In this document: positions 6,741 to 14,167 of the stretch, in pieces | Position numbering within the stretch: position 1 is the stretch's first letter | Layout of the letters: each line of letters begins with the position of its first letter | Assembly: GCA_045595605.1 (NCBI GenBank) | Contig: JAZOAS010000159.1 | Span: 1-18,066 of the forward strand | Direction: 5' to 3' | Length of the DNA: 18,066 nt | Source: SIG480 sp045595605 | GTDB lineage: Bacteria > Bacillota > Clostridia > Oscillospirales > JAAYXM01 | Program-made: the position numbers and the translations under genes | Notes under the pieces: model-generated | Told to the model about the DNA's origin: nothing | Seen by the model: only the letters and a program-made list of their open reading frames with translations | Databases searched by the model: none

Positions 6741-7412
6741 TTAGGAAAGTTGTCTTAAAACTATTGTGTCCGTATCCTTGACAATGCAACCTGCAGGGAA
6801 GACCCCGCGCAGAGCATTAAGCGGATAAACCGATGTGTTTTTGCCGACGACAGTGCCCGGATTGAGAACACAGCCACAACCGATATCTGCGCCATCTGCA
6901 AGAATTGCGCCGATTTTGCGGATACCTGTTTCGTACTCCCCGTCACCGTGGATGACGACGGGCTTTTTGTCAGATTTGAGATTTGAACAGATTGAACCTG
7001 CGCCCATATGAGCTCTGTTGCCGAGGATAGAGTCTCCCACATAGTTGTAATGTGGAACCTGAACACCGTCGAGAAGAACGGCGTTCTTAAGCTCTGATGA
7101 ATTTCCTATGACACAATTTTCACCGCAGATTACATTTCCACGAAGGAAAGCACCCGGGCGGATTTCAGTTCCGCTGCCGATTATTGCAGGCGGCTCGATA
7201 GTCGCTGTCGGGTAAATTTTTACATTCTCGCCGACAAAAACGCCATCAGAAATTTCTGTAAAGGATGAAAGTGCGCCGCTTGAAATTAAGTTTTTGATGT
7301 GCGACGAAATGTTGGGGAGCATCTCCCACGGGAATTCGTGGGATGCGAAAAAGTCCGAAAGATAGGGGACGCGACAATCAAAAAGTTCACTTGTCAGAAC
7401 GCATTTTTTCAT
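6741..7412 (-). CDS. Free-standing GlmU-type left-handed beta-helix acyltransferase
   Basis: The 223-residue product resembles the C-terminal acetyltransferase half of GlmU without the uridylyltransferase half. Hexapeptide repeats run from about 55 to 205. HYNYVGDSILG with His121 aligns with the catalytic-His segment of GlmU (GHLTYLGDAEIG in E. coli), and GAGSICSN (137-144) aligns with its GAGTITCN. This supports acetyl-CoA dependent N-acetylation of an amino-sugar phosphate. The N-terminal ~50 residues, with FPWEMLP at 27-33, are not GlmU-like; similar leaders occur in clostridial proteins often labelled UDP-GlcNAc pyrophosphorylase. Its ATG overlaps the stop of the upstream GlmM-like gene (ATGA), so translation is probably coupled. 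The GlmM neighbour suggests glucosamine-1-phosphate as substrate. Confidence 0.82.
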   Translation of the reverse strand: MKKCVLTSELFDCRVPYLSDFFASHEFPWEMLPNISSHIKNLISSGALSSFTEISDGVFVGENVKIYPTATIEPPAIIGSGTEIRPGAFLRGNVICGENCVIGNSSELKNAVLLDGVQVPHYNYVGDSILGNRAHMGAGSICSNLKSDKKPVVIHGDGEYETGIRKIGAILADGADIGCGCVLNPGTVVGKNTSVYPLNALRGVFPAGCIVKDTDTIVLRQLS

Positions 7413-9019
7413 TCCAGATGTCCTCCGGCGGTTATTGCATCAGCAAGAATTTCGGTGTATTCAAGGCATTTTTCCTTGCTTTCGCTTTCTATCATGATTC
7501 GAACACACGGTTCTGTACCGCTCGGACGGAGAAGGGCTCTGCCGTTCCCTGCGATGAGTGCATTGACTTTGTCAAGCGCTGCGGAGACATTCGGGTCAGA
7601 AAGAACTGCCTCCTTATCGCGAACGCGCATGTTCTTCATATGCTGGGGGTAAAGGAAGAGGGGCTCTGAGAGCTCTGCGAGGCTCATTTTTGAGTCACAG
7701 ACCTCTTCCGTAAGCATAATCGCGGTGAGAATTCCGTCACCGGTTGTGGCGTATTTCTTGAGGATTATGTGCCCTGACTGCTCTCCACCGAGAGTATAGC
7801 CGTTCTTCTGCATACATTCATAGACAAAACGGTCGCCGACCGCAGTCTGTTCACAGCTTATTCCCATATTCGCAAGGCTCTTTATGAGGCCGCTGTTTGA
7901 CATAACCGTTGCGACAACGGTGTCGCCACTCAGCATACCGCGCTTCTTGAGACGGTTACCGAGAATAAAGAGCATAGCATCTCCGTCAATAACATTTCCG
8001 TTTTCGTCAACTGCTATACATCTGTCGGCATCACCGTCAAAGGCAAAGCCGAGGTCGAGATGCTGTTCACGGACAAGATTCTGAAGCCTCTTGATGTGAG
8101 TTGAGCCGTAGCCCTCGTTGACATTGAGACCGTCGGGGCTTGCACCTATAACTGAAACCTGAGCGCCGAGCGCACCAAAAACAGATTTCGCAATCATCCA
8201 AGACGCGCCGTTTGCGCAGTCGAGTCCGATTTTGAGGTCTTTATAAGAATTTGAAGCGAGAGAGATGAGGTATCCGACATATCTGTTTCTGCCGGAGGAG
8301 TAGTCAACGATACAACCTATCTTTTCGCGCTTTGCAAGCGGGAGATCCTCACCGAGAAGACCGAGCGCATCAAGGTCTCCGTCGATATAGCTTTCAATAT
8401 ATGAGGTTGTCTTATCGTCAAGCTTCTCTCCGAAGCGGTTGATAACCTTTATTCCGTTATCAAAGAACGGGTTGTGGGATGCAGTTATCATAATTCCGCA
8501 GTCAAACTCATCCTGCCGTGTGACATATGAAACGCTCGGGGTCGTCGTGACATGAAGCATATAAGCATCAGCGCCCGAAGCGGTAATACCGGCAACTATC
8601 GAGTATTCGAGCATATAGCTTGAGCGACGGGTATCCTTACCGATAACAATTTTCGGGCGGTATCCCGGCTTCTGGCATCCAGAAAGCTCGGAGGAATAGT
8701 ACCAGCCGAGAAACCTGCCGACGCGATACGCCTGCATGGAAGTAAGGTTTGCATTAGCCTCACCGCGGAAGCCGTCGGTACCGAAGTACTTGTTTTTGCG
8801 CTTTTCTCCGGGTGAAATTGAAATTTTCTCTGAAAGGAGAGCGTCTGCGGAGATGCCGAACAGCTCACAGAGAAGAAGAACCTTGTCTATCTGTGGCAGA
8901 GCCTGGTCCATTTCCCACTTTGAAACAGACTGTCTTGAAACGGAAATCTTTTCTGCAAGCTGCTCCTGTGAGATGTTGAGGTTCTGCCTGAGTTTTGATA
9001 TTTTTTCGCCGATAGTCAT
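7409..9019 (-). CDS. glmM: XRE-type HTH domain fused to phosphoglucosamine mutase
   Basis: A single 536-residue reading frame. Residues 1-66 form a complete XRE/HTH_3 domain with helix-turn-helix SQEQLAEKISVSRQSVSKWE (17 or 18 to 36). After a short linker a full GlmM follows from KYFGTDGFRG (77-86): phosphoserine loop TASHNP with Ser181, metal loop DGDADR (328-333), sugar-binding GEQSGH (412-417), TTGDGIL, and phosphate-binding RPSGTEP (498-504). GlmM interconverts GlcN-6-P and GlcN-1-P, feeding UDP-GlcNAc and peptidoglycan. Ordinary GlmM is about 450 residues, so the extra ~75 are the HTH plus linker. No ATG, GTG or TTG lies just before KYFGTDG, so the fusion seems genuine. ATG 9019 has AAAGGTGG upstream. 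Whether it is enzyme, regulator or both is inference. Confidence 0.9.
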   Translation of the reverse strand: MTIGEKISKLRQNLNISQEQLAEKISVSRQSVSKWEMDQALPQIDKVLLLCELFGISADALLSEKISISPGEKRKNKYFGTDGFRGEANANLTSMQAYRVGRFLGWYYSSELSGCQKPGYRPKIVIGKDTRRSSYMLEYSIVAGITASGADAYMLHVTTTPSVSYVTRQDEFDCGIMITASHNPFFDNGIKVINRFGEKLDDKTTSYIESYIDGDLDALGLLGEDLPLAKREKIGCIVDYSSGRNRYVGYLISLASNSYKDLKIGLDCANGASWMIAKSVFGALGAQVSVIGASPDGLNVNEGYGSTHIKRLQNLVREQHLDLGFAFDGDADRCIAVDENGNVIDGDAMLFILGNRLKKRGMLSGDTVVATVMSNSGLIKSLANMGISCEQTAVGDRFVYECMQKNGYTLGGEQSGHIILKKYATTGDGILTAIMLTEEVCDSKMSLAELSEPLFLYPQHMKNMRVRDKEAVLSDPNVSAALDKVNALIAGNGRALLRPSGTEPCVRIMIESESKEKCLEYTEILADAITAGGHLE

Positions 9020-9061
9020 CTAAAGGCCACCTTTCGGATTTTATTAAACATTATATAACTT

Positions 9062-9094
9062 ATAGTATCAAATATTGCTATTCGAATCAAGCAA
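9062..9094 (-). promoter_or_regulatory. Promoter and possible operator of the HTH-GlmM operon
   Basis: On the - strand, TTGATT (9085-9090) and TACTAT (9062-9067) are 17 bases apart, placing the start about 35 bases before the ATG. Between and over the boxes lies the palindrome ATTCGAAT (9080-9087), flanked by TTGCT (9075-9079) and AGCAA (9090-9094). These outer arms are inverted, with the centre offset by one base. This is a natural spot for autoregulation by the encoded HTH domain; binding is not shown. Confidence 0.5.
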
Positions 9095-9235
9095 CTTATG
9101 TATTTATTTTTGTCAACCTACGGTTGCGAAAAATGGTTTAAAAGGTAGATTGCGACAGTTTTGTACGGAAAAAGACCCGCGATATGTAAAGTTGTAATTG
9201 CAAAAAAATATTTTTTTTAAATTTGAAAAAAAGGG

Positions 9236-9264
9236 TTGTTTTTTAAAATAAAAGGTGTTAATAT
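9236..9264 (+). promoter_or_regulatory. Promoter of the ABC exporter operon
   Basis: TTGTTT (9236-9241) and TAATAT (9259-9264) are 17 bases apart, followed by a leader of about 25 bases. The 275-base gap 9020-9294 also holds an AT-rich tract and a small inverted repeat (CAACC 9114-9118 with GGTTG 9122-9126). No further gene is seen in it. Confidence 0.6.
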
Positions 9265-9294
9265 AACAGCGAAAAAGGAAATGAGGTGTTTGTT

Positions 9295-11088
9295 ATGAAC
9301 GCTTTAAAATGGCTTTGGGGATATGCAAAAAAATATCGTGCAAAGCTTACCTTAGCAGGAATCTTTACTCCTTTGTATGTTCTCGGAATTTTTGCAGTTC
9401 CTGTTATTTTGGGGCTTGTTGTGGATGAAATCACGCGTGGCGGGGATATGAAGATACTCGCGATTTATCTTGGCGCTCTCATCCTGGCAGAGCTTGCCAA
9501 AAACCTCGTTTTTTATGGAAGAAATATGCTTTGCGAAAATATTTCTCAAAGTGTTATAAAGGCGGTCAGAATAAATATTTACAAAAAGCTCCAGACGCTT
9601 GACTGCTCGTATTACGACCGTACGCGCAAGGGAGATATTATGAGCCGTCTGACTATGGATGCTGACGCCATTCGCCTTGTAATCTCCCAGACGCTCCCGA
9701 CGCTTATTGATTATCTGATTTCGGTTGTGGTCGGGTTTATAATTCTCTCCCGCTCGGGGCTTCTTTTGACGGTTGCGCTCTTCTCCGTCGGACCGTTTAT
9801 CGGCTTTCTTGCATATAAGCTTGCAAAAACCGTTAAGTCAGACTTCGTGGCAATGCGTGAGAGCAACGCGGAGCTCAACACCGTTGTTGCAGAGAACATC
9901 TCGGGAAACCGTGTTGTAAAGGCGTACGCAAGGGAAGATTTTGAAACAGAAAAGTTTGATAAGAAAAATGAAGAATATAAAGACTCGTTCATGCGCCATG
10001 TATATACCTGGGTAAAGTATTATCCGCTTATGCACCTTTTCGTCATTGCGGTGTATGTCATATTTATCGTCTTTGGCGGAATTCTTCTTATAAAAGGAAA
10101 TATTTCCGTCGGCGATTTTACAGTAATAAACGGCTCACTTTGGTGCATCACAGCACCTATGGCAAATATCGGCGGACTTATAAACCAGTTCCAGCAGTTT
10201 GCGGCATCTACGGCAAAGATTCAGGCGCTTGAGGACGAAGTTCCTCTTATAGCCAACCGTGATGTTAAAAAGAGAGATACGGGAATTGTCGGGAAAATCC
10301 AGTTTAAGAATGTAAGCTTTGCCTATGGAAGTGACCGCGTACTGCGCGATCTGAACTTTACGGTAGAACCGGGGCAGACGCTTGCGATTGTCGGTCCGAC
10401 AGGCTCGGGGAAATCTACTATAATAAATCTTATTTCAAGGTTTTACGACGCGACACAAGGCTCAGTTTATATTGACGATGTAAACATCAGAAACATCGAC
10501 CTCAAAACGGTCAGAAGCAATATTGCAAGCGCCTTGCAGGATGTATTTCTTTTCTCGGACACGATAAAGAACAATATCGCCTACGGTGCGCCGAATGCTA
10601 CATATGAAGATGTCGAGCGCGTTGCAAGGCTTGCGGATGCGCACGAGTTTATATCAAAGCTTCCTGACGGCTATGACACAATGGTCGGTGAGCGCGGAGT
10701 CGGGCTTTCGGGAGGTCAGCGCCAGAGAATTTCGCTGGCACGAGCTCTTCTCAAAAATCCGTCGATATTGATTCTTGATGACACGACAAGCGCTCTTGAT
10801 ATGGAAACTGAGTTTGGTATTCAGGAAAACTTGAAATCTACGCTCAGGACAAAGATTATAATTGCTCACCGTATATCTTCTGTAAGAAATGCAGACCTTA
10901 TTCTCGTTCTCAACCACGGAAGCGTTGTTGAGTGGGGAAATCACGATAAGCTCATATCCTTAAACGGATACTATAAGGGAATTTTTGACCACCAGTTCGG
11001 CGACTTCAACCGTATGCCGAGCCAGCATATCGAACATCCGGCACAGCTCTCGTTGTTCGGAAACGGAGGTGAGCGTCATGGCAGTTAA
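9295..11088 (+). CDS. ABC exporter half, degenerate-site subunit (BmrC/TM287-like)
   Basis: Type IV ABC exporter half-transporter of 597 residues: six-helix membrane domain (about 1-310) then an ATPase domain with Walker A GPTGSGKST from 367, signature LSGGQ at 471-475, and Walker B ending Asp495-Asp496. The catalytic Glu after Walker B is replaced by Asp496, the hallmark of the degenerate subunit in heterodimeric exporters such as BmrCD and TM287/288. ATG 9295 has GAGGTG six bases upstream; a GTG at 9286 falls inside that site. The stop overlaps the start of the partner gene by 11 bases, so the subunits are co-translated. These exporters move drugs, lipids or peptides; the cargo is unknown here. 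Confidence 0.92.
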   Translation: MNALKWLWGYAKKYRAKLTLAGIFTPLYVLGIFAVPVILGLVVDEITRGGDMKILAIYLGALILAELAKNLVFYGRNMLCENISQSVIKAVRINIYKKLQTLDCSYYDRTRKGDIMSRLTMDADAIRLVISQTLPTLIDYLISVVVGFIILSRSGLLLTVALFSVGPFIGFLAYKLAKTVKSDFVAMRESNAELNTVVAENISGNRVVKAYAREDFETEKFDKKNEEYKDSFMRHVYTWVKYYPLMHLFVIAVYVIFIVFGGILLIKGNISVGDFTVINGSLWCITAPMANIGGLINQFQQFAASTAKIQALEDEVPLIANRDVKKRDTGIVGKIQFKNVSFAYGSDRVLRDLNFTVEPGQTLAIVGPTGSGKSTIINLISRFYDATQGSVYIDDVNIRNIDLKTVRSNIASALQDVFLFSDTIKNNIAYGAPNATYEDVERVARLADAHEFISKLPDGYDTMVGERGVGLSGGQRQRISLARALLKNPSILILDDTTSALDMETEFGIQENLKSTLRTKIIIAHRISSVRNADLILVLNHGSVVEWGNHDKLISLNGYYKGIFDHQFGDFNRMPSQHIEHPAQLSLFGNGGERHGS

Positions 11089-12865
11089 CAGATACGATAA
11101 GGATGAAGAGATAAGAAGCGGTATAAACTTTTCATATCTTTCGATGCTAAAAAAGTATGTTGCGCCGTACTCCGGAAAGCTCGTCCTGGTAGTTCTAAGC
11201 ATGCTTCTTGTTTCGGTGCTGGGGCTTCTGCCACCGTATTTTATCGGGATAGTGCTTGATGTATGCTTGCCGGAGAAAAACTACAAGCTTCTTTTCATAC
11301 TTGGAATTCTGCTTGTGTTTGCAAATATTATAACAGCGCTTTACCTGCGTTATCGCTCGATTTTTGCGAACAGAATGGGAATGGATATAATAAAAAACAT
11401 CCGCCACGACCTTTTCGTACATATTCAAAAACTCCCGTTTTCGTTTTTTGACTCGCGTCCTCACGGAAAGATTCTCGTCCGCGTCGTAAACTATGTAAAT
11501 ACGATAGCAGGGCTTCTGTCAAGCGGACTTCTTGATATGGTCGCAAATGTATTTACTCTGTTTGCTATTATCGGATTCATGTTTGCGCTCGATGTGAAGT
11601 TTACGCTTATCTGCCTTGCGGGAGTACCGTTCTTCCTTGTTGTTCTTATTATAATAAAGAAATACCACCGACGCGCATGGCAGAACTACTCCGCAAAGCA
11701 GAGCAATATGAATGCCTACATACAGGAAAGTATTTCGGGAATGAAGATTACGCAGTCCTTTGCGAGAGAAGAGGAAAACGCAAAAATCTTTGACGGACTT
11801 TGCGAAGAGACGAAAAAATACTGGATGCGCTCGTCTTTGTTTGGTCAAGCAACACCTCGCTTTGCGACAATTCTTTCAACTGTGATACTTGCGATTGTGT
11901 ACTTTGTCGGTGCGCGCGCTATCGGTGCGGAGGCTATGACGGTAGGCGTGGTAATCGCGTTTGCTTCGTATATAAGTCGCTTCTGGGACCCTATTGTTGC
12001 GCTTACAAGTTTTTATAATGAGATAATAAACTGCGCGGCATATGTCGAGCGAATTTTCGAAATGATGGATGAGCCGGTTGTGATTGAGGATTTTCCGGAT
12101 GCGTATGAGATGAAGGATATATCAGGCGATATCAGCTTTTCAAATGTTACCTTTGCATATGAAAAGGGCGCACCGAACATTCTCGAAAATGTAAGCTTTG
12201 ATGTAAAGCGGGGAGAGTCAATTGCGCTTGTCGGTCCGACGGGTGCTGGAAAATCAACTATAATAAACCTGCTTGCGAGATTCTACGATATACAGGAAGG
12301 CGTAATCTCAATTGACGGTCGCGACATAAAGCACGCGACTAAAAAGAGCCTTCGCTCCCAGATGGGAATAATGCTTCAGGACAGCCTCCTGTTTTCGGGA
12401 ACGATCGCCGATAACATCCGCTACGGTCGCCTTGACGCTACCGATGAAGAGATTGTTGAAGCGGCAAAGGCTGTATGCGCTCACGACTTTATAATGGAAT
12501 TTCCGGAAGGATATGATACCGTTGTGACAGAGGGCGGCTCGTCACTGTCGGCAGGGCAGAAACAGCTTATTTCATTTGCAAGAGCGCTTCTTGCAGACAG
12601 GCAGATTTTAATTCTCGACGAGGCGACATCCAGCATCGATACGGAAACGGAGATTCTTCTTCAGAAGGGACTTGAGCGACTTCTTGAAGGAAGGACATCG
12701 TTCATAATCGCCCATCGCCTTTCCACAATAAAAAACAGCTCGCGAATTATGTACATTGCGGACAAGGGAATTGCGGAAACGGGAACTCACGACGAGCTTC
12801 TTGCCCGCGGCGGGAAATATGCCGAGCTCTACCGCGCGCAGTACAAATTTCTTGAAAAAATGTAA
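11078..12865 (+). CDS. ABC exporter half, catalytic subunit (BmrD/TM288-like)
   Basis: Partner of the preceding gene, 595 residues: a membrane domain to about 330, then an ATPase domain with Walker A GPTGAGKST from 386, signature LSAGQ at 490-494, and Walker B with catalytic Glu515 (ILILDEATS). The altered signature (LSAGQ) and the intact Glu complement the partner, which has LSGGQ but Asp. In the heterodimer, this Walker A/B with the partner's LSGGQ makes the working ATP site, and the opposite pair makes the degenerate site. ATG 11078 has GGAGG at 11065-11069, within the upstream gene. The frame is open further upstream, but a longer N-terminus there would lack family similarity. A glycosyltransferase remnant begins 13 bases after the stop. 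Confidence 0.93.
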   Translation: MAVNRYDKDEEIRSGINFSYLSMLKKYVAPYSGKLVLVVLSMLLVSVLGLLPPYFIGIVLDVCLPEKNYKLLFILGILLVFANIITALYLRYRSIFANRMGMDIIKNIRHDLFVHIQKLPFSFFDSRPHGKILVRVVNYVNTIAGLLSSGLLDMVANVFTLFAIIGFMFALDVKFTLICLAGVPFFLVVLIIIKKYHRRAWQNYSAKQSNMNAYIQESISGMKITQSFAREEENAKIFDGLCEETKKYWMRSSLFGQATPRFATILSTVILAIVYFVGARAIGAEAMTVGVVIAFASYISRFWDPIVALTSFYNEIINCAAYVERIFEMMDEPVVIEDFPDAYEMKDISGDISFSNVTFAYEKGAPNILENVSFDVKRGESIALVGPTGAGKSTIINLLARFYDIQEGVISIDGRDIKHATKKSLRSQMGIMLQDSLLFSGTIADNIRYGRLDATDEEIVEAAKAVCAHDFIMEFPEGYDTVVTEGGSSLSAGQKQLISFARALLADRQILILDEATSSIDTETEILLQKGLERLLEGRTSFIIAHRLSTIKNSSRIMYIADKGIAETGTHDELLARGGKYAELYRAQYKFLEKM

Positions 12866-12878
12866 GGGAGAATTAAAA

Positions 12879-13329
12879 ATGCATAGGAAAGTTTCGATTA
12901 TTATACCTGTATATAATCGAGAGGGATTTTTAGGAGAATGCATTGATTCGGTTTTCAACCAAACTCATCAGGAGTTTGAGATTATTATGATAGATGACGG
13001 GTCAACTGATAATACATTAAAATGTGTGCCGGAAGTTAGTTTGGCAAAGCGAAGAAGCGTTTGGGCGCACAGAGTATGCAAATGTTCAAAAAAAGGATGC
13101 TTTTGGTTGTTTTGTCGTTTGTTTCAAAAAGAACAAGCCGTATAGTGAAAACAGCAAAAAAATGCAAAGAGTTCTGAGACAACATAGAAAAGAAATGTTG
13201 CCTGCATTGAATATAAAAACGAGATTGATCTATATTTTGTGCCTTTATTGCTCTGTAATTCCGTATTTGTTGATGAGGGTACAAGACAAAAAAATGCAAA
13301 ATAAAAGAAAACGAGAAAAACAGAAATGA
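12879..13329 (+). pseudogene. Internally deleted family 2 glycosyltransferase
   Basis: ATG 12879 follows GGGAG (12866-12870) and encodes a clear GT2 start: VSIIIPVYNRE, then DDGSTDNT of the nucleotide-sugar site. The family pattern stops at about codon 48 (near 13020); the reading frame then runs on to 13145 with unrelated residues. From about 13024 another frame, ending at the TGA 13327-13329, encodes what looks like a glycosyltransferase C-terminus (basic, helical, ending KKMQNKRKREKQK). The central part of the fold, including the DxD metal site, is missing. I infer an internal deletion of several hundred bases that also shifted the frame. The alternative, an unrelated small gene in the second half, is possible but less likely. 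Base and codon use are more AT-rich than in the ABC genes. Confidence 0.65.
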
Positions 13330-14150
13330 ATAATTGTAGAGAAACGCTTTTGAAGTTTTTAAATGCACCGCTTGATTGCGGAGATGAAATATTCAGTCGT
13401 TTCGCGGCACTGCCTGGTGCAATCGTCGGAAATGGCGATAATTCTTTGGAGAGATTTGTTTATATTCGTGGAAACCGTCCTGACAGGGTTGTGCTTGTCG
13501 CGCATATGGATACAGTTTGGGATAAGGAATATGGAAGATGTTTTTCAGAAGACCGCGGTGTAGTTTTAGAAGACGGAATATTTAAAAGTACAAACCCGAA
13601 ATGCGGAATAGGCGCTGATGACCGCGCGGGATGCGCAATGCTTTGGGAACTCCGCGATAGTGGTCATAGTATTCTGGTCGTTGACGGTGAAGAAAAAGGG
13701 AAACACGGCGCTAGATATTTGAGAAAGAATTATCGAAAACTGTTTCGTGAACTGAATCGTCATTGTTATATGATCGAGTTCGACTGGGCGGGGATTGACT
13801 CATGTCTCTTCAATCAGGTTGATAATACTAAAGCATTTAAACGGTATATAAAGGAGACTCTCGACGTTACGGAGGGGAATTCAAAAGGTGGCACTGATTT
13901 GCAGGTGCTTTGCAGAAAAATTTGCGGAGTGAATCTTTCGGTCGGATATCACGCTCATCACTCTGTGAAAGAGTATCTCGTACTGTCCGAATGGGAAAGT
14001 ATGCTTGCGAAAGTGAGTGAGTTTTTGGAACAACCTCAGAGACGCTTTCATTCAAAGTTCTTTGCGCCATATTTGCTATTTGCAAAACGTTGTGCAGGAA
14101 AGGTGCTGCGCATTATAAAAAGGGCATTAAAAAAAGAAACGGAAAATTAA
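13326..14150 (+). CDS. Small M20/M42-like zinc metallopeptidase with basic C-terminal tail
   Basis: The 274-residue protein has the ordered metal-site motifs of co-catalytic zinc peptidases: HMDT (His60, Asp62), GIGADDRAG (bridging Asp98), DGEE (Glu122-Glu123), EFD (Asp153), and GYHAHHSVKEY near the end (His212, Glu216). It is shorter than usual M20 or M42 enzymes (about 340-450), with little room for the extra dimerisation or lid domain between Asp98 and His212. Residues 244-274 are hydrophobic then strongly basic, perhaps a membrane-surface helix. No signal peptide, so cytoplasmic. ATG 13326 overlaps the TGA of the glycosyltransferase remnant (ATGA), implying translational coupling and one operon with the ABC exporter. 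Substrate unknown; peptide deacylation or trimming is a guess. Confidence 0.75.
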   Translation: MNNCRETLLKFLNAPLDCGDEIFSRFAALPGAIVGNGDNSLERFVYIRGNRPDRVVLVAHMDTVWDKEYGRCFSEDRGVVLEDGIFKSTNPKCGIGADDRAGCAMLWELRDSGHSILVVDGEEKGKHGARYLRKNYRKLFRELNRHCYMIEFDWAGIDSCLFNQVDNTKAFKRYIKETLDVTEGNSKGGTDLQVLCRKICGVNLSVGYHAHHSVKEYLVLSEWESMLAKVSEFLEQPQRRFHSKFFAPYLLFAKRCAGKVLRIIKRALKKETEN

Positions 14151-14167
14151 TTTCCGTTTCTTTTTTT
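14129..14167. terminator. Bidirectional terminator holding both convergent stop codons
   Basis: A perfect 10-bp stem (14136-14145 with 14151-14160) has a five-base loop, with an A-run before (14129-14135) and a T-run after (14161-14167). It therefore gives a U-tailed hairpin on either strand. The stop of the + strand peptidase (14148-14150) and of the - strand permease (14147-14149) both lie in the loop. Confidence 0.9.

Noticed and set aside
7299..7669. Overlapping + strand open frames opposite the acetyltransferase/GlmM junction
   Set aside because: Antisense to two well-supported genes, with no recognisable motifs.
13024..13329. Independent small gene in the second half of the glycosyltransferase region
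   Set aside because: No ribosome binding site was seen before a start, and the product reads like a glycosyltransferase C-terminus. Kept as part of the pseudogene, with moderate certainty.
12879..13329. Single-base frameshift in an otherwise full glycosyltransferase
   Set aside because: Both frames together give only about 150 residues and lack the DxD centre, so a deletion is needed, not just a frameshift.
13036..13368. 110-codon open frame on the - strand across the glycosyltransferase remnant
   Set aside because: Low-complexity product rich in Phe and Ser caused by the A-rich opposite strand; no promoter or ribosome binding site seen.
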